Made by a program: the position numbers and the translations under genes
Shown here: piece after piece, positions 6,462 through 12,969 of the stretch
Numbering within the stretch: position 1 is the stretch's first letter
Layout: each line of letters starts with the position of its first letter
Assembly (NCBI GenBank): GCA_903953615.1
Contig: CAJBKH010000328.1
Location: forward strand, 1-12,969
From: an uncultured Bacteroidota bacterium
GTDB taxonomy: Bacteria > Bacteroidota > Bacteroidia > NS11-12g > UBA955
Direction: 5' to 3'
DNA length: 12,969 nucleotides
The notes under the pieces: generated by a model
The model's database searches: none
The model's input: the letters and a program-made list of their open reading frames with translations, nothing else
Told to the model about the DNA's origin: nothing

Positions 6462-8264
6462 ATGACAGTAACATTCCAAGACATGGGTTTAAGTCAACCT
6501 GTGTCCGATGCAATTAGAGATTTAGGCTACATCAATCCCACTCCAATCCAACAACAAGCCATTCCGGTTTTATTAAAAGGGACAAAAGATTTCGTAGGTT
6601 TAGCTCAGACAGGTACAGGTAAAACAGCAGCTTTCGGTTTACCATTATTATCACTAATTGACACATCAATTAAACAAGTACAGGGTTTAGTAATATGCCC
6701 GACGAGAGAGCTTTGTATGCAAATTGCCAAAGATTTTGTAGATTATGGCAAGTATATGAACGATTTTCATTCTGTAGCCGTATACGGTGGCAGTAGCATT
6801 GAAAATCAAATTAAACAAATTAAAAGAGGCGCACAGATTGTAGTGGCTACTCCTGGTAGATTAATTGATTTAATCGAAAGAAGAGCACTTAAATTAGATG
6901 CCGTAACGCATGTTGTGCTAGATGAAGCAGACGAAATGTTAAACATGGGCTTTAGAGAAGATATTGAAAATATCCTTTCTCATGCCACTGCGAGACAGGC
7001 CGCCTGGTTATTCAGTGCTACCATGCCAAAAGAAGTAAGAAGAATTGCCGAAACCTTTATGCAGAATCCTGCCGAGGTTAAAGTAACTTCTGAAATCACT
7101 GCCAAAAACATTAAACACGTTTATTACCAGTGCCAATCGAGTCAAAAATATGAAACCCTTAAACGTCTGATTGATTTCAATCCTGGCATGTATGGTATTG
7201 TATTTACTCGTACAAAACTTGAAGCACAAGACATCACAGAAAAACTTTTGAAAGAAGGTTATGAAATTGATGCTTTACACGGTGATTTAAGTCAACAACA
7301 ACGCGATAAAGTGATGGGTCGTTTCCGTGAAAAGACCTTACAACTTTTAATTGCTACTGACGTTGCAGCAAGAGGTATCGATGTGGATTCAATTACACAC
7401 GTTATCAATTATGCATTACCAGATGAACCTGAAGTGTATACCCACAGAAGTGGTAGAACAGGTAGAGCAGGTAAAACGGGTATTTGTATCAGTATTTTGC
7501 ACAGCAGAGAAACTGGCAGAATCCGTGATATTGAATATTTATTAAAATCAAAATTCGAAAAACTTGAAATTCCAAGTGGTAGAGAAGTATGCGAAAAGCA
7601 GTTTTTCTCTTTCATTGAAAAATTGAAGGCAGCCGATATCAGTCATGGTGACTATGAAAACTACTTACCATATTTGAGCGAACAGTTTGCTGATATGAGT
7701 AAAGATGAGATTTTACAAAGAGTAGCATCATTAGAATTTAATAGATTCTTAAAATACTATGAAAAAGCGGGCGACTTAAATGCTTCAGGCAGAGATAGCA
7801 GAGGTAGTAATGGCGCATTTACACGTTTATTCATGAGTTTAGGTGAAAAAGATGGCTTCTATAAAGCAGCTTTCCTTGAATTCCTATTAGATACAAGTGG
7901 CCATACAAAGGCGCAATTGGGCAAAATAGAATTAATGGATTCTTATAGCTTTGTTGAAGTTGAAAATGCAATTGCAGATGAATTTATTGGTGTATTTAAC
8001 GGTAAAAAATTCAAAGGCCGTCCTATACGCATTGAACGCTCTGGCGACAGTGGCGGCGGTGGCGGAAGAGAGAGAAGCTACAGAGGTGGTGGTGGAGATC
8101 GCAGAAGCGGTGGCGGAGGCGGTGGATACCAAGGTGGCGGAAACAATCGCAGAAGCGGTGGTGGAGGCGGTGGAGGCGGCTATCGCGGTGGCGATGGCGG
8201 CGGAAGCGGCGGCGGCGGATACCGTGGCGGTGGCGGCGGCGGTCGCAATAGAAGACAAGATTAA
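6462..8264 (+). CDS. DEAD-box RNA helicase, DeaD/CsdA-like, with Gly-rich RGG tail
   Basis: This is an ATP-dependent RNA helicase of 600 aa, likely acting in ribosome assembly or on structured mRNA. All core motifs are present: a Q-motif ending near Q30, AQTGTGKT at 48-55, PTREL at 80-84, TPGR at 130-133, DEAD at 154-157, SAT at 185-187, ARGID at 303-307 and HRSGRTGRAG at 328-337. Residues about 450-527 resemble the DbpA/CsdA C-terminal RNA-binding domain (RLFMSLGEKDGFYK, then GRPIRIERS). From 528 to the end the chain is almost only Gly with Arg, Ser, Tyr and Asp, a disordered RGG-type tail. The layout resembles E. coli DeaD/CsdA (about 630 aa), and cold induction is a family-based guess. The gene has its own promoter-like box and ends at a strong terminator, so it is probably transcribed alone. 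Confidence 0.96.
   Translation: MTVTFQDMGLSQPVSDAIRDLGYINPTPIQQQAIPVLLKGTKDFVGLAQTGTGKTAAFGLPLLSLIDTSIKQVQGLVICPTRELCMQIAKDFVDYGKYMNDFHSVAVYGGSSIENQIKQIKRGAQIVVATPGRLIDLIERRALKLDAVTHVVLDEADEMLNMGFREDIENILSHATARQAAWLFSATMPKEVRRIAETFMQNPAEVKVTSEITAKNIKHVYYQCQSSQKYETLKRLIDFNPGMYGIVFTRTKLEAQDITEKLLKEGYEIDALHGDLSQQQRDKVMGRFREKTLQLLIATDVAARGIDVDSITHVINYALPDEPEVYTHRSGRTGRAGKTGICISILHSRETGRIRDIEYLLKSKFEKLEIPSGREVCEKQFFSFIEKLKAADISHGDYENYLPYLSEQFADMSKDEILQRVASLEFNRFLKYYEKAGDLNASGRDSRGSNGAFTRLFMSLGEKDGFYKAAFLEFLLDTSGHTKAQLGKIELMDSYSFVEVENAIADEFIGVFNGKKFKGRPIRIERSGDSGGGGGRERSYRGGGGDRRSGGGGGGYQGGGNNRRSGGGGGGGGYRGGDGGGSGGGGYRGGGGGGRNRRQD
8049..8258 (+). repeat. GC-rich Gly/Arg-coding low-complexity tract
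   Basis: The last 70 or so codons of the helicase gene are mostly GGC/GGT/GGA and form a GC-rich island in an AT-rich window. A 29-nt unit beginning ATCGCAGAAGCGGTGG occurs at 8098-8126 and again at 8146-8174 with one mismatch, a 48-bp period that suggests growth by duplication. Length variation between strains would be expected. The tract also keeps long Ala-rich frames open on both strands, which are not genes. Confidence 0.8.
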
Positions 8265-8279
8265 TTTTAAATTAAATAG

Positions 8280-8308
8280 AAGGTCGCAAATTATTTGCGA
8301 CCTTTTTT
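8280..8308 (+). terminator. Intrinsic terminator after the helicase gene
   Basis: GGTCGCAAA (8282-8290), the loop TTA and TTTGCGACC (8294-8302) form a perfect 9-bp stem, extended by two A-T pairs. Six T residues follow at 8303-8308. It lies 15 nt after the helicase stop codon and is a textbook Rho-independent terminator. Confidence 0.93.
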
Positions 8309-8392
8309 CATTTGTCGCAATTAGTTCAATATTTTTATGTTATCAGATGGGAATTGAAATTTAATAATCCTTTTTTATTTAATTAATTTTTG

Positions 8393-8400
8393 TATTTTTG
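8393..8400 (+). promoter_or_regulatory. Putative -7 promoter box for the tRNA-Leu gene
   Basis: TATTTTTG matches TAnnTTTG and is followed by CAGCCC. It lies 35 nt before the mature tRNA 5' end, which leaves room for a short 5' trailer removed by RNase P. The surroundings are T-rich, so a chance match is possible, and no -33 TTG is seen. Confidence 0.5.
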
Positions 8401-8435
8401 CAGCCCTCTAAACAAGGAAAAGTTCTTTAAAACAT

Positions 8436-8517
8436 GCGGATGTGGCGTAATTGGTAGCCGTGCCAGACTTAGGATCTGGTGCCGAAAGGCGTGGGGGTTC
8501 GAGTCCCTTCATCCGCA
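8436..8517 (+). tRNA. tRNA-Leu (anticodon UAG)
   Basis: An 82-nt class II tRNA. The acceptor GCGGATG (8436-8442) pairs with CATCCGC (8510-8516), and the discriminator base is A8517. The anticodon stem CCAGA/TCTGG (8463-8467 and 8475-8479) encloses the loop CTTAGGA with anticodon TAG at 8470-8472, which reads CUN leucine codons, chiefly CUA and CUG. A long variable arm (TGCCGAAAGGCG region) is typical of leucine tRNAs. The T-loop is TTCGAGT with stem 8493-8497/8505-8509, including two G-T pairs. The 3' CCA is not encoded. This is not an amber suppressor, which would need anticodon CUA. Confidence 0.96.
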
Positions 8518-8561
8518 CTAATCACTTGAGATTGTGAAGTAATAGTGATTCATTACCCTTT

Positions 8562-8579
8562 CCTCAAATGAGGTGTTCT
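8562..8579 (+). terminator. Weak hairpin after tRNA-Leu
   Basis: CCTC-AAAT-GAGG (8562-8573), extendable by one A-T pair, is followed by a T-rich TGTTCTT. A looser inverted repeat, AATCACT (8520-8526) with AGTGATT (8544-8550), lies just upstream. Either may end the tRNA transcript, but the stems are short. I found no convincing promoter-like box for the downstream trigger factor gene between here and 8657, so partial read-through from the tRNA promoter is possible. Confidence 0.3.
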
Positions 8580-8657
8580 TTAATCTTAACCCTGGATTTA
8601 ATGCAATAATTCTCATTTATAGGAAAACACAATCAAAGGTTTTTCAAATTAAATTCC

Positions 8658-10031
8658 ATGGAAGTAAAATTCAATAAAATAGATGACTTAAACGCAACGC
8701 TTACTGTTGCGCTAACAAAAGCTGATTACACAGAAGCTGTTGAGAAAGAATTAAAAAAACACCAAAAAAATGTGGCTGTTAAAGGTTTCAGAACTGGTGC
8801 TGCACCAATTGGCATGATTAAAAGCATGTATGGTAAAAGTATCTTAGCTGAAGAGCTTAATAGATTATCATCTAAAACTTTATATGATTATTTAAAAGAT
8901 AACAACATCGATATCTTAGCGCAACCTGTTGAGAGTGAATCTATCAAATCTGAAGTTGATATCGAAAAAGGCGAAGATTTCTTATTTGCTTTTGATTTAG
9001 GTTTAGCACCTCAATTTGAATTAAACATTAGCGAAAAAGATAAATTAGATAAATACATTATCGATGTTGAAGACAGCGAAGTAGACAAAGAAATGGAGAC
9101 CTTACGCACCCGTCAAGGCAGTATGGAAAATGTTGAAATTGCTGAAGAAAAAGATTTAATCTATGGTACTTTAACTGAATTAAACGAAAACAACGAACCA
9201 TTAGAAGGTGGTGTTGCTGATAAAAACACATCGTTTAGTGCTGAGTTAATTAAAGATGAAGCCTTAAAAAATAGCCTAATTGGCATTGCTAAAGATTCAA
9301 CCATTACAGTTGATATTTCAGCATTGTTCAATGGCAACGAAACAGTTATTAGTTCTTCATTGGGAATTGCTAAAGAAGCAGTGAATGATTTAAATAAAAA
9401 CTTTAAATTAACCGTTACTGAAATAAGCAGAAGAATCCCTGCTGAAATTAATCAAACTTTCTTTGATGCTGTGATGGGCGAAGGCGCTGTAAGCAGTGAA
9501 GAGGAGTTTAGAAATAAAATTAAAGAAAATTTAGAAGTTTATTATAAGAACGAAAGTGAGCATCAGATTGAACACATGTTGACCCACTTGCTAAACGATA
9601 AACATCCAATTACTTTACCAGATGCTTTCTTAAAGCGTTGGTTATTGGTAAGCAAAGAAGATAATTACAACGAAGAAAATATTGATGAGCGCTATGCTTC
9701 TGAATCTAGTACCTTGAAAGAAGTATTAATCAGAGAAAAAGTAGCTGCTAAATATGAAATTCAAGTAACCAAAGAAGATATTGAAGATGCTTCATTGGGT
9801 TATACTTTATCATTGTTTAGAAATTATGGCATGCAAAATCCTGATTTCGAATTCGTGAAAAAATTCAGTGATGATAGTTTGAAAAAAGAAGCCCATGTTC
9901 AACAAATGAACGATATTGCGGTTCGCAGAAAAGTATACAACAAATTGAAAGAAATTATTTCTTACAATGAGAAACATACGAGCATCGAAGGTTTTTACAA
10001 AATGATTGAAGAACACAATCACCAACACTAA
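8658..10031 (+). CDS. tig: Trigger factor, ribosome-associated chaperone
   Basis: Trigger factor docks at the ribosomal exit tunnel and shields nascent chains. This 457-aa protein has the expected three-part layout. The N-terminal ribosome-binding domain (about 1-115) carries the signature GFRTGAAP at 43-50, which keeps the GFRxGxxP pattern though the second lysine of the E. coli form is replaced. A middle domain (about 150-250) takes the place of the FKBP-type prolyl isomerase. It looks strongly diverged, so isomerase activity is doubtful. A long, charged, helical C-terminal region (about 250-440) would form the chaperone arms. The chain ends in a His-rich HNHQH. The ATG at 8658 has no Shine-Dalgarno, only A/T-rich sequence before it. 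clpP and clpX, which often follow tig, are absent here; a strong terminator follows instead. Confidence 0.93.
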   Translation: MEVKFNKIDDLNATLTVALTKADYTEAVEKELKKHQKNVAVKGFRTGAAPIGMIKSMYGKSILAEELNRLSSKTLYDYLKDNNIDILAQPVESESIKSEVDIEKGEDFLFAFDLGLAPQFELNISEKDKLDKYIIDVEDSEVDKEMETLRTRQGSMENVEIAEEKDLIYGTLTELNENNEPLEGGVADKNTSFSAELIKDEALKNSLIGIAKDSTITVDISALFNGNETVISSSLGIAKEAVNDLNKNFKLTVTEISRRIPAEINQTFFDAVMGEGAVSSEEEFRNKIKENLEVYYKNESEHQIEHMLTHLLNDKHPITLPDAFLKRWLLVSKEDNYNEENIDERYASESSTLKEVLIREKVAAKYEIQVTKEDIEDASLGYTLSLFRNYGMQNPDFEFVKKFSDDSLKKEAHVQQMNDIAVRRKVYNKLKEIISYNEKHTSIEGFYKMIEEHNHQH

Positions 10032-10058
10032 TTCAAAAGTTTAAAAATAAAATAAGCG

Positions 10059-10086
10059 ACAGGCGGGTTAATTACCCGCCTGTTTT
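10059..10086 (+). terminator. Intrinsic terminator after tig
   Basis: ACAGGCGGGT (10059-10068), the loop TAATT and ACCCGCCTGT (10074-10083) form a perfect 10-bp GC-rich stem followed by TTT. It lies 27 nt after the trigger factor stop and separates it from the glycosyltransferase gene. Confidence 0.92.
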
Positions 10087-10101
10087 CGTTTAGAAAATTA
10101 T

Positions 10102-10109
10102 TATGTTTG
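10102..10109 (+). promoter_or_regulatory. Bacteroidota -7 promoter box before the glycosyltransferase
   Basis: TATGTTTG matches TAnnTTTG and is followed by CAATAC. It lies 18 nt downstream of the tig terminator, as expected for a new transcript. It overlaps a possible TTG start at 10107, making that start unlikely. ATG 10116 lies 6 nt and ATG 10125 lies 15 nt after the box. Confidence 0.5.
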
Positions 10110-10115
10110 CAATAC

Positions 10116-10913
10116 ATGAAGGGGATGAAGGTTAGTATCATTATTGCGTTTTATAAAAACACCAACGCACTGGCGCTTATTATTAAAGCTTTGGCTTTGC
10201 AAACTTATCATCGATTCGAAGTTATCATTGCCGAAGATGACAATAATCCTGCTACAAAATTATTTATTGATGGGTTAATCCATCAATACAATCTTGCGAT
10301 TAAACATGTCTATCAGGCCGAGGATGCGGGCTTTCGAAAAAATAAAATACTCAATCAATCCATTTTAGCTTCCGATGGGGAATACATTGTTTTTATAGAT
10401 GGCGACTGCATTCCACATAAGGATTTTATAAAACGCTATGTGCAAGCGGCAGAGCCAAAAGCAGCCCTTTTTGGCAGAAGAGTGATGTTGAGCGAAACAC
10501 TAACTCAAAAACTGTATCAATCAAAAAACCTGTCTTTATTAGCTTATTGGCATCTATTAACCAAGAATGCTAACGGTCTTAAATATTCTTTTAGTTTACC
10601 TGTCATCAAACAAAAAAGAGACATTGGTATTTATGGTTGTAATTGGGGGATTTATAAAAATGAGATTGTTGCCATTAATGGCTTTGATGAAGACTATGTA
10701 ACAGCTGGCGTTGGCGAAGATTCCGATATTGAGTGGCGTTTGAAAAAGAATGGCATTCAACTTATCTCCATTCGATTTTCTGCCACAGAATACCATTTAC
10801 ACCACCCCTTGAATTATTCGGATACCGATGTAAACATTGGTTTGAAGCAAATGGAAATAAAAAAAATAGCTGGTGAAATACGCTGTAAAAATGGGTTGGA
10901 AAAACGCACCTAA
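10116..10913 (+). CDS. Family 2 glycosyltransferase
   Basis: A cytoplasmic or membrane-associated GT-A fold enzyme of 265 aa that transfers a sugar from a nucleotide-sugar donor; the sugar and acceptor cannot be read from the sequence. The start KVSIIIAFYKN is the family's first beta strand. AEDDNN near 39-44 contacts the nucleotide. FIDGDC contains the metal-binding DxD at 95-97. NGFDEDYVTAGVGEDSDIEWRL at about 188-209 is the C-terminal acceptor/base region, as in GT2 enzymes with a galactosyltransferase-like C-terminal half. There is no signal peptide or membrane segment. I use ATG 10116; ATG 10125 (MKVSIII) is equally plausible, while TTG 10107 falls inside the promoter-like box. The gene stands alone between two terminators, not in a polysaccharide cluster. 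Confidence 0.9.
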   Translation: MKGMKVSIIIAFYKNTNALALIIKALALQTYHRFEVIIAEDDNNPATKLFIDGLIHQYNLAIKHVYQAEDAGFRKNKILNQSILASDGEYIVFIDGDCIPHKDFIKRYVQAAEPKAALFGRRVMLSETLTQKLYQSKNLSLLAYWHLLTKNANGLKYSFSLPVIKQKRDIGIYGCNWGIYKNEIVAINGFDEDYVTAGVGEDSDIEWRLKKNGIQLISIRFSATEYHLHHPLNYSDTDVNIGLKQMEIKKIAGEIRCKNGLEKRT

Positions 10914-10928
10914 AAGGACCGATCAAAC

Positions 10929-10963
10929 GAAAATTTAATAGAAATTTTTTCTATCAAATTTTC
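10929..10963. terminator. AT-rich hairpin between convergent glycosyltransferase and rhomboid genes
   Basis: Positions 10929-10944 pair with 10948-10963 around a TTT loop: a 16-bp stem with a single A/C mismatch, which becomes a G-U wobble in minus-strand RNA. The stem ends in A- and T-runs on both sides, so it could terminate both transcripts. It begins 15 nt after the glycosyltransferase stop and includes the last codons and stop of the rhomboid gene. Confidence 0.7.
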
Positions 10964-11678
10964 TCCAATACCATATCAATAGGAAACCAAAAATAGCCCC
11001 ACCAATATGTGCAAAGTGGGCAACTGTATCATTTTTTGAATTGGTAATTCCCAGTACCACATCTAATGCTAAAAAACCGGGTATTAAATATTTCGCCTTA
11101 ATGGGATAAGGAATAAACATAATCATAAGGGTTCTATTAGGAAATAAGAATGCATAAGCCACAACAACACCATACAAGGCACCACTTGCACCTTCAACAG
11201 AACCTGCAATAATACCTGCGACCTTATTAAATTCTTCTTGCGTTTTGAAAAAATCATTAATAGGTCTAATATTGTCCCCATCGATGATTAATCCAAGATC
11301 GGAAAGATTCGGCAACCATAAATTAGTTTCATAGTGTAGTTTCAAAATGACTATAAGAAAATGCATTGCTAATGCGCCTAAACCTGAAATAAAATAGAGT
11401 TGTACAAATTTCTTCGTTCCCAAAAAATCTTCCATAATCATTCCTATAGACACCAAACCGAACATGTTGAACAACAGGTGACCAATATTCCTTGAATCGT
11501 GCATGAACATATGGGTGATGATTTGCCATGGCTTGAAGAGGACCGAGTTGGGATAATGCGCTGCTAATAAAAATTCTAAGTTAACAATGCCTCTCATTTG
11601 CAAGAGATATGTACCTATAAAAAGTACAATACAGGCAATTAATATTTGTTTGACTGCAGGGGTTAAATTAATACGCAT
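10935..11678 (-). CDS. Rhomboid-family intramembrane serine protease
   Basis: A polytopic inner-membrane protein of 247 aa predicted to cleave substrates within or near the membrane. The catalytic serine is S165 in GASG (163-166) and the catalytic histidine is H224 in HFAHIGG (221-227). HMFMH at 56-60 and HLLFNMFGL at 67-75 are the conserved second-helix elements, including the usual H and N of the oxyanion region. About six hydrophobic segments are visible (about 10-28, 65-82, 92-112, 153-180, 183-208, 218-238). A polar insertion of about 40 residues (115-155) separates the third and fourth helices, a loop I associate with Bacteroidota members. The ATG lies 3 nt after the mutL stop, so the two are almost surely co-transcribed. 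Substrates are unknown. Confidence 0.92.
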   Translation of the reverse strand: MRINLTPAVKQILIACIVLFIGTYLLQMRGIVNLEFLLAAHYPNSVLFKPWQIITHMFMHDSRNIGHLLFNMFGLVSIGMIMEDFLGTKKFVQLYFISGLGALAMHFLIVILKLHYETNLWLPNLSDLGLIIDGDNIRPINDFFKTQEEFNKVAGIIAGSVEGASGALYGVVVAYAFLFPNRTLMIMFIPYPIKAKYLIPGFLALDVVLGITNSKNDTVAHFAHIGGAIFGFLLIWYWRKFDRKNFY

Positions 11679-11681
11679 GGG

Positions 11682-12969
11682 TTATTGAAATAAATCTGTA
11701 ATTTTTTGGTTGGTAAATTCTACAAAAACTGGTTTGCCATTCGGTCGCGTGGCAGGGGTCTCGCATTTAAAAAGTTGATTGATCAGTTCTATTTGTTCTT
11801 CTTTTTCTAAAGGTTTGGTTCGCAAGATGGCTTCATTCTGTGCCAATGATAAGGCCAATGCCTTGCGCTTATCGCCAGCAAAACTGCCTGAATTATTTTT
11901 ATAATTTTCTAGCAAACTTTCTAGCAGCTCTTTTTCACTGCCTTTAATTGTCTCGGCAGGCACTCCGTTAATGATAAGACAATTGGTGCCAAAATCGGCC
12001 ACATCAAAGCCCAAATCCTTAATATCATCCAATAGATCATGTGCAAGTATATAATCTGTCTTAGATAATTCGATAGTGCGCGGAAACAATAACTGTTGCA
12101 CTGTTGCCGAACGGTATACTATGTTCTGTGAATATTTTTCAAATAGGATTCTTTCGTGTGCAGCTCTTTGATCAATTATATAAAAATGCCCATTGCGATT
12201 GGTAGCCAAACAACCATTACTTAATTGAATGACTTCAAAATCGATGGCATCTTGTGATAAACCCAAGCCATTGTTTGAAACTTCATTGCTTGATGAAATA
12301 AAAGTATGAACACTCTCCTTTTGATCAATATTTGTATCAAATAATTTATGCCATTGACTGGTTTGTACATTTTTCCATTGTTGTTCGGCCGCAAATGGAT
12401 TGTAGCTTTTGTTTGTTTTTACATCGGGCGATTGGGTGTGAACGACTTCTCTATTTAAAAAACCAACTGGATTAAATACATTTTTATCTGCAAATTCGAG
12501 TTCTGGTGTATTATTATACTGACCAAGCGCTTTCCTTACAGCCGATTTTACAAGTGCGTAGATGGCACGCTCATCATCAAATTTAATTTCCGTTTTTGTA
12601 GGATGAATATTGACATCAATGCGGGCAGGATCGATTGTTAAAAATAAGGCATACATCGGAAACTGATCCTTTGCAATGAGTTGATCGTAGGCAGAAGCGA
12701 TGGCATGGTTGAGGTAAGCATCCTTTATAAAACGGTTATTGACAAATAAAAATTGTTCACCGCGTGTGCGCTTTGCTATTTCGGGTTTGCCTACAAATCC
12801 ATTGACCGCAACTAAATCATGGTTTTCAGAGACACTCAAAAAATCATTGGTATTTTTCTTGCTAATCAGCTCTGCAATGCGATTGGCCTAGGTTGTTGGC
12901 TTTAGTTCAAATACTTCTTTATCGTTATGATATAGACCAATTGCTATGTTGTGATGCGGCATGGCCACA
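11682..12969 (-). CDS. mutL: DNA mismatch repair protein MutL, partial, interrupted by in-frame TAG
   Basis: MutL links mismatch recognition by MutS to strand removal. The N-terminal ATPase domain lies beyond the right edge of the window. The fragment starts inside the transducer region: VAMPHHNIAIGLYHND, then a TAG at 12888-12890, then in the same frame ANRIAELISKK, GKPEIAKRTRGEQFLFVNNRFI and VNIHPTKTEIKF. A poorly conserved linker and the C-terminal dimerisation domain follow. That domain has DQRAAHERILFE, close to the endonuclease motif DQHAx2Ex4E but with Arg for His, and ends with RPNGKP where endonuclease-type MutL has CPHGRP. Translation could restart at TTG 12839, giving 385 aa without the ATPase. 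The product would then be non-functional for repair unless the TAG is an error or is read through. The stop is 3 nt before the rhomboid start. Confidence 0.9.
12888..12890 (-). other. In-frame amber codon within mutL
   Basis: On the minus strand the frame reads ...E V F E L K P T T, TAG, A N R I A E L I.... Both flanks are recognisable MutL transducer sequence in one frame, so this is a base substitution, not a frameshift. By recall of related proteins the position usually holds a hydrophobic residue such as Leu, and TTG to TAG would need one change. All other complete genes here stop at TAA or TGA. Confidence 0.85.

Noticed and set aside
8098..8174. Two copies of a 29-nt unit as the start of a CRISPR array
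   Set aside because: The copies lie in frame within the glycine-rich tail of a protein, only 19 nt apart, with similar repetitive sequence between them.
7932..8364. Long Ala-rich open frames on both strands over the end of the helicase gene
   Set aside because: They are frame-shifted or antisense readings of the GGC/GGT glycine tract (GCG/GCC/GCA alanine codons), with no start signal and no protein-like composition.
8470..8472. tRNA with TAG in the anticodon as a possible suppressor of the mutL amber codon
   Set aside because: An amber suppressor needs anticodon CUA. This anticodon (UAG) reads CUA/CUG leucine codons, and the long variable arm confirms an ordinary tRNA-Leu.
10116..10913. Glycosyltransferase as part of a capsule or O-antigen cluster
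   Set aside because: It is a lone gene flanked by terminators, trigger factor and a convergent rhomboid gene, with no other polysaccharide genes in the window.
12391..12969. Frameshift as the cause of the mutL interruption
   Set aside because: MutL sequence before and after the TAG is in the same frame, so only a substitution is needed.

Overview
The window looks like a stretch of ordinary chromosome from a member of the Bacteroidota (Bacteroidetes). The evidence is an AT-rich sequence, promoter-like boxes of the TAnnTTTG type in front of several genes, no clear Shine-Dalgarno sequences, and Bacteroidota-like versions of RSH, trigger factor, MutL and a rhomboid protease with a long internal loop. 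I see no transposase, integrase, phage gene, CRISPR array or toxin-antitoxin pair. The content is housekeeping, and I could not find a convincing new biological system.

Layout. Positions 182-2410 (+) encode a full-length bifunctional-type (p)ppGpp synthetase/hydrolase. It converges on a two-gene minus-strand unit: a secreted protein of unknown function (2747-3676), then an adrenodoxin-type [2Fe-2S] ferredoxin (2407-2736). Divergent from that unit are menD and menB (3794-6288, +), overlapping by ATGA, which carry two steps of menaquinone synthesis. A perfect 32-bp palindrome follows menB directly. Next come a DEAD-box RNA helicase with a DbpA/CsdA-like RNA-binding domain and a Gly/Arg-rich tail (6462-8264), a strong terminator, a single tRNA-Leu(UAG) (8436-8517), trigger factor (8658-10031), another strong terminator, and a family-2 glycosyltransferase (10116-10913). 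The glycosyltransferase converges on a minus-strand pair, mutL followed by a rhomboid protease, and mutL runs off the right edge of the window.

How the parts relate. Most plus-strand genes serve growth and translation: stringent response, ribosome or RNA remodelling, nascent-chain folding and a tRNA. menD and menB supply the respiratory quinone. mutL and the rhomboid gene are three bases apart, so they are probably co-transcribed.

Two points deserve attention. First, mutL has an in-frame TAG at 12888-12890 with recognisable MutL sequence on both sides in the same frame, so it is a nonsense mutation, a sequencing or assembly error, or (least likely) recoding. Second, four protein genes have a TAnnTTTG-like box ending 9-10 nt before the start codon, implying very short or absent 5' leaders. 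This pattern also corrects the start codons of the RSH protein, the secreted protein and probably the glycosyltransferase. No intergenic stretch exceeds 300 bases; positions 1-164 hold nothing recognisable.
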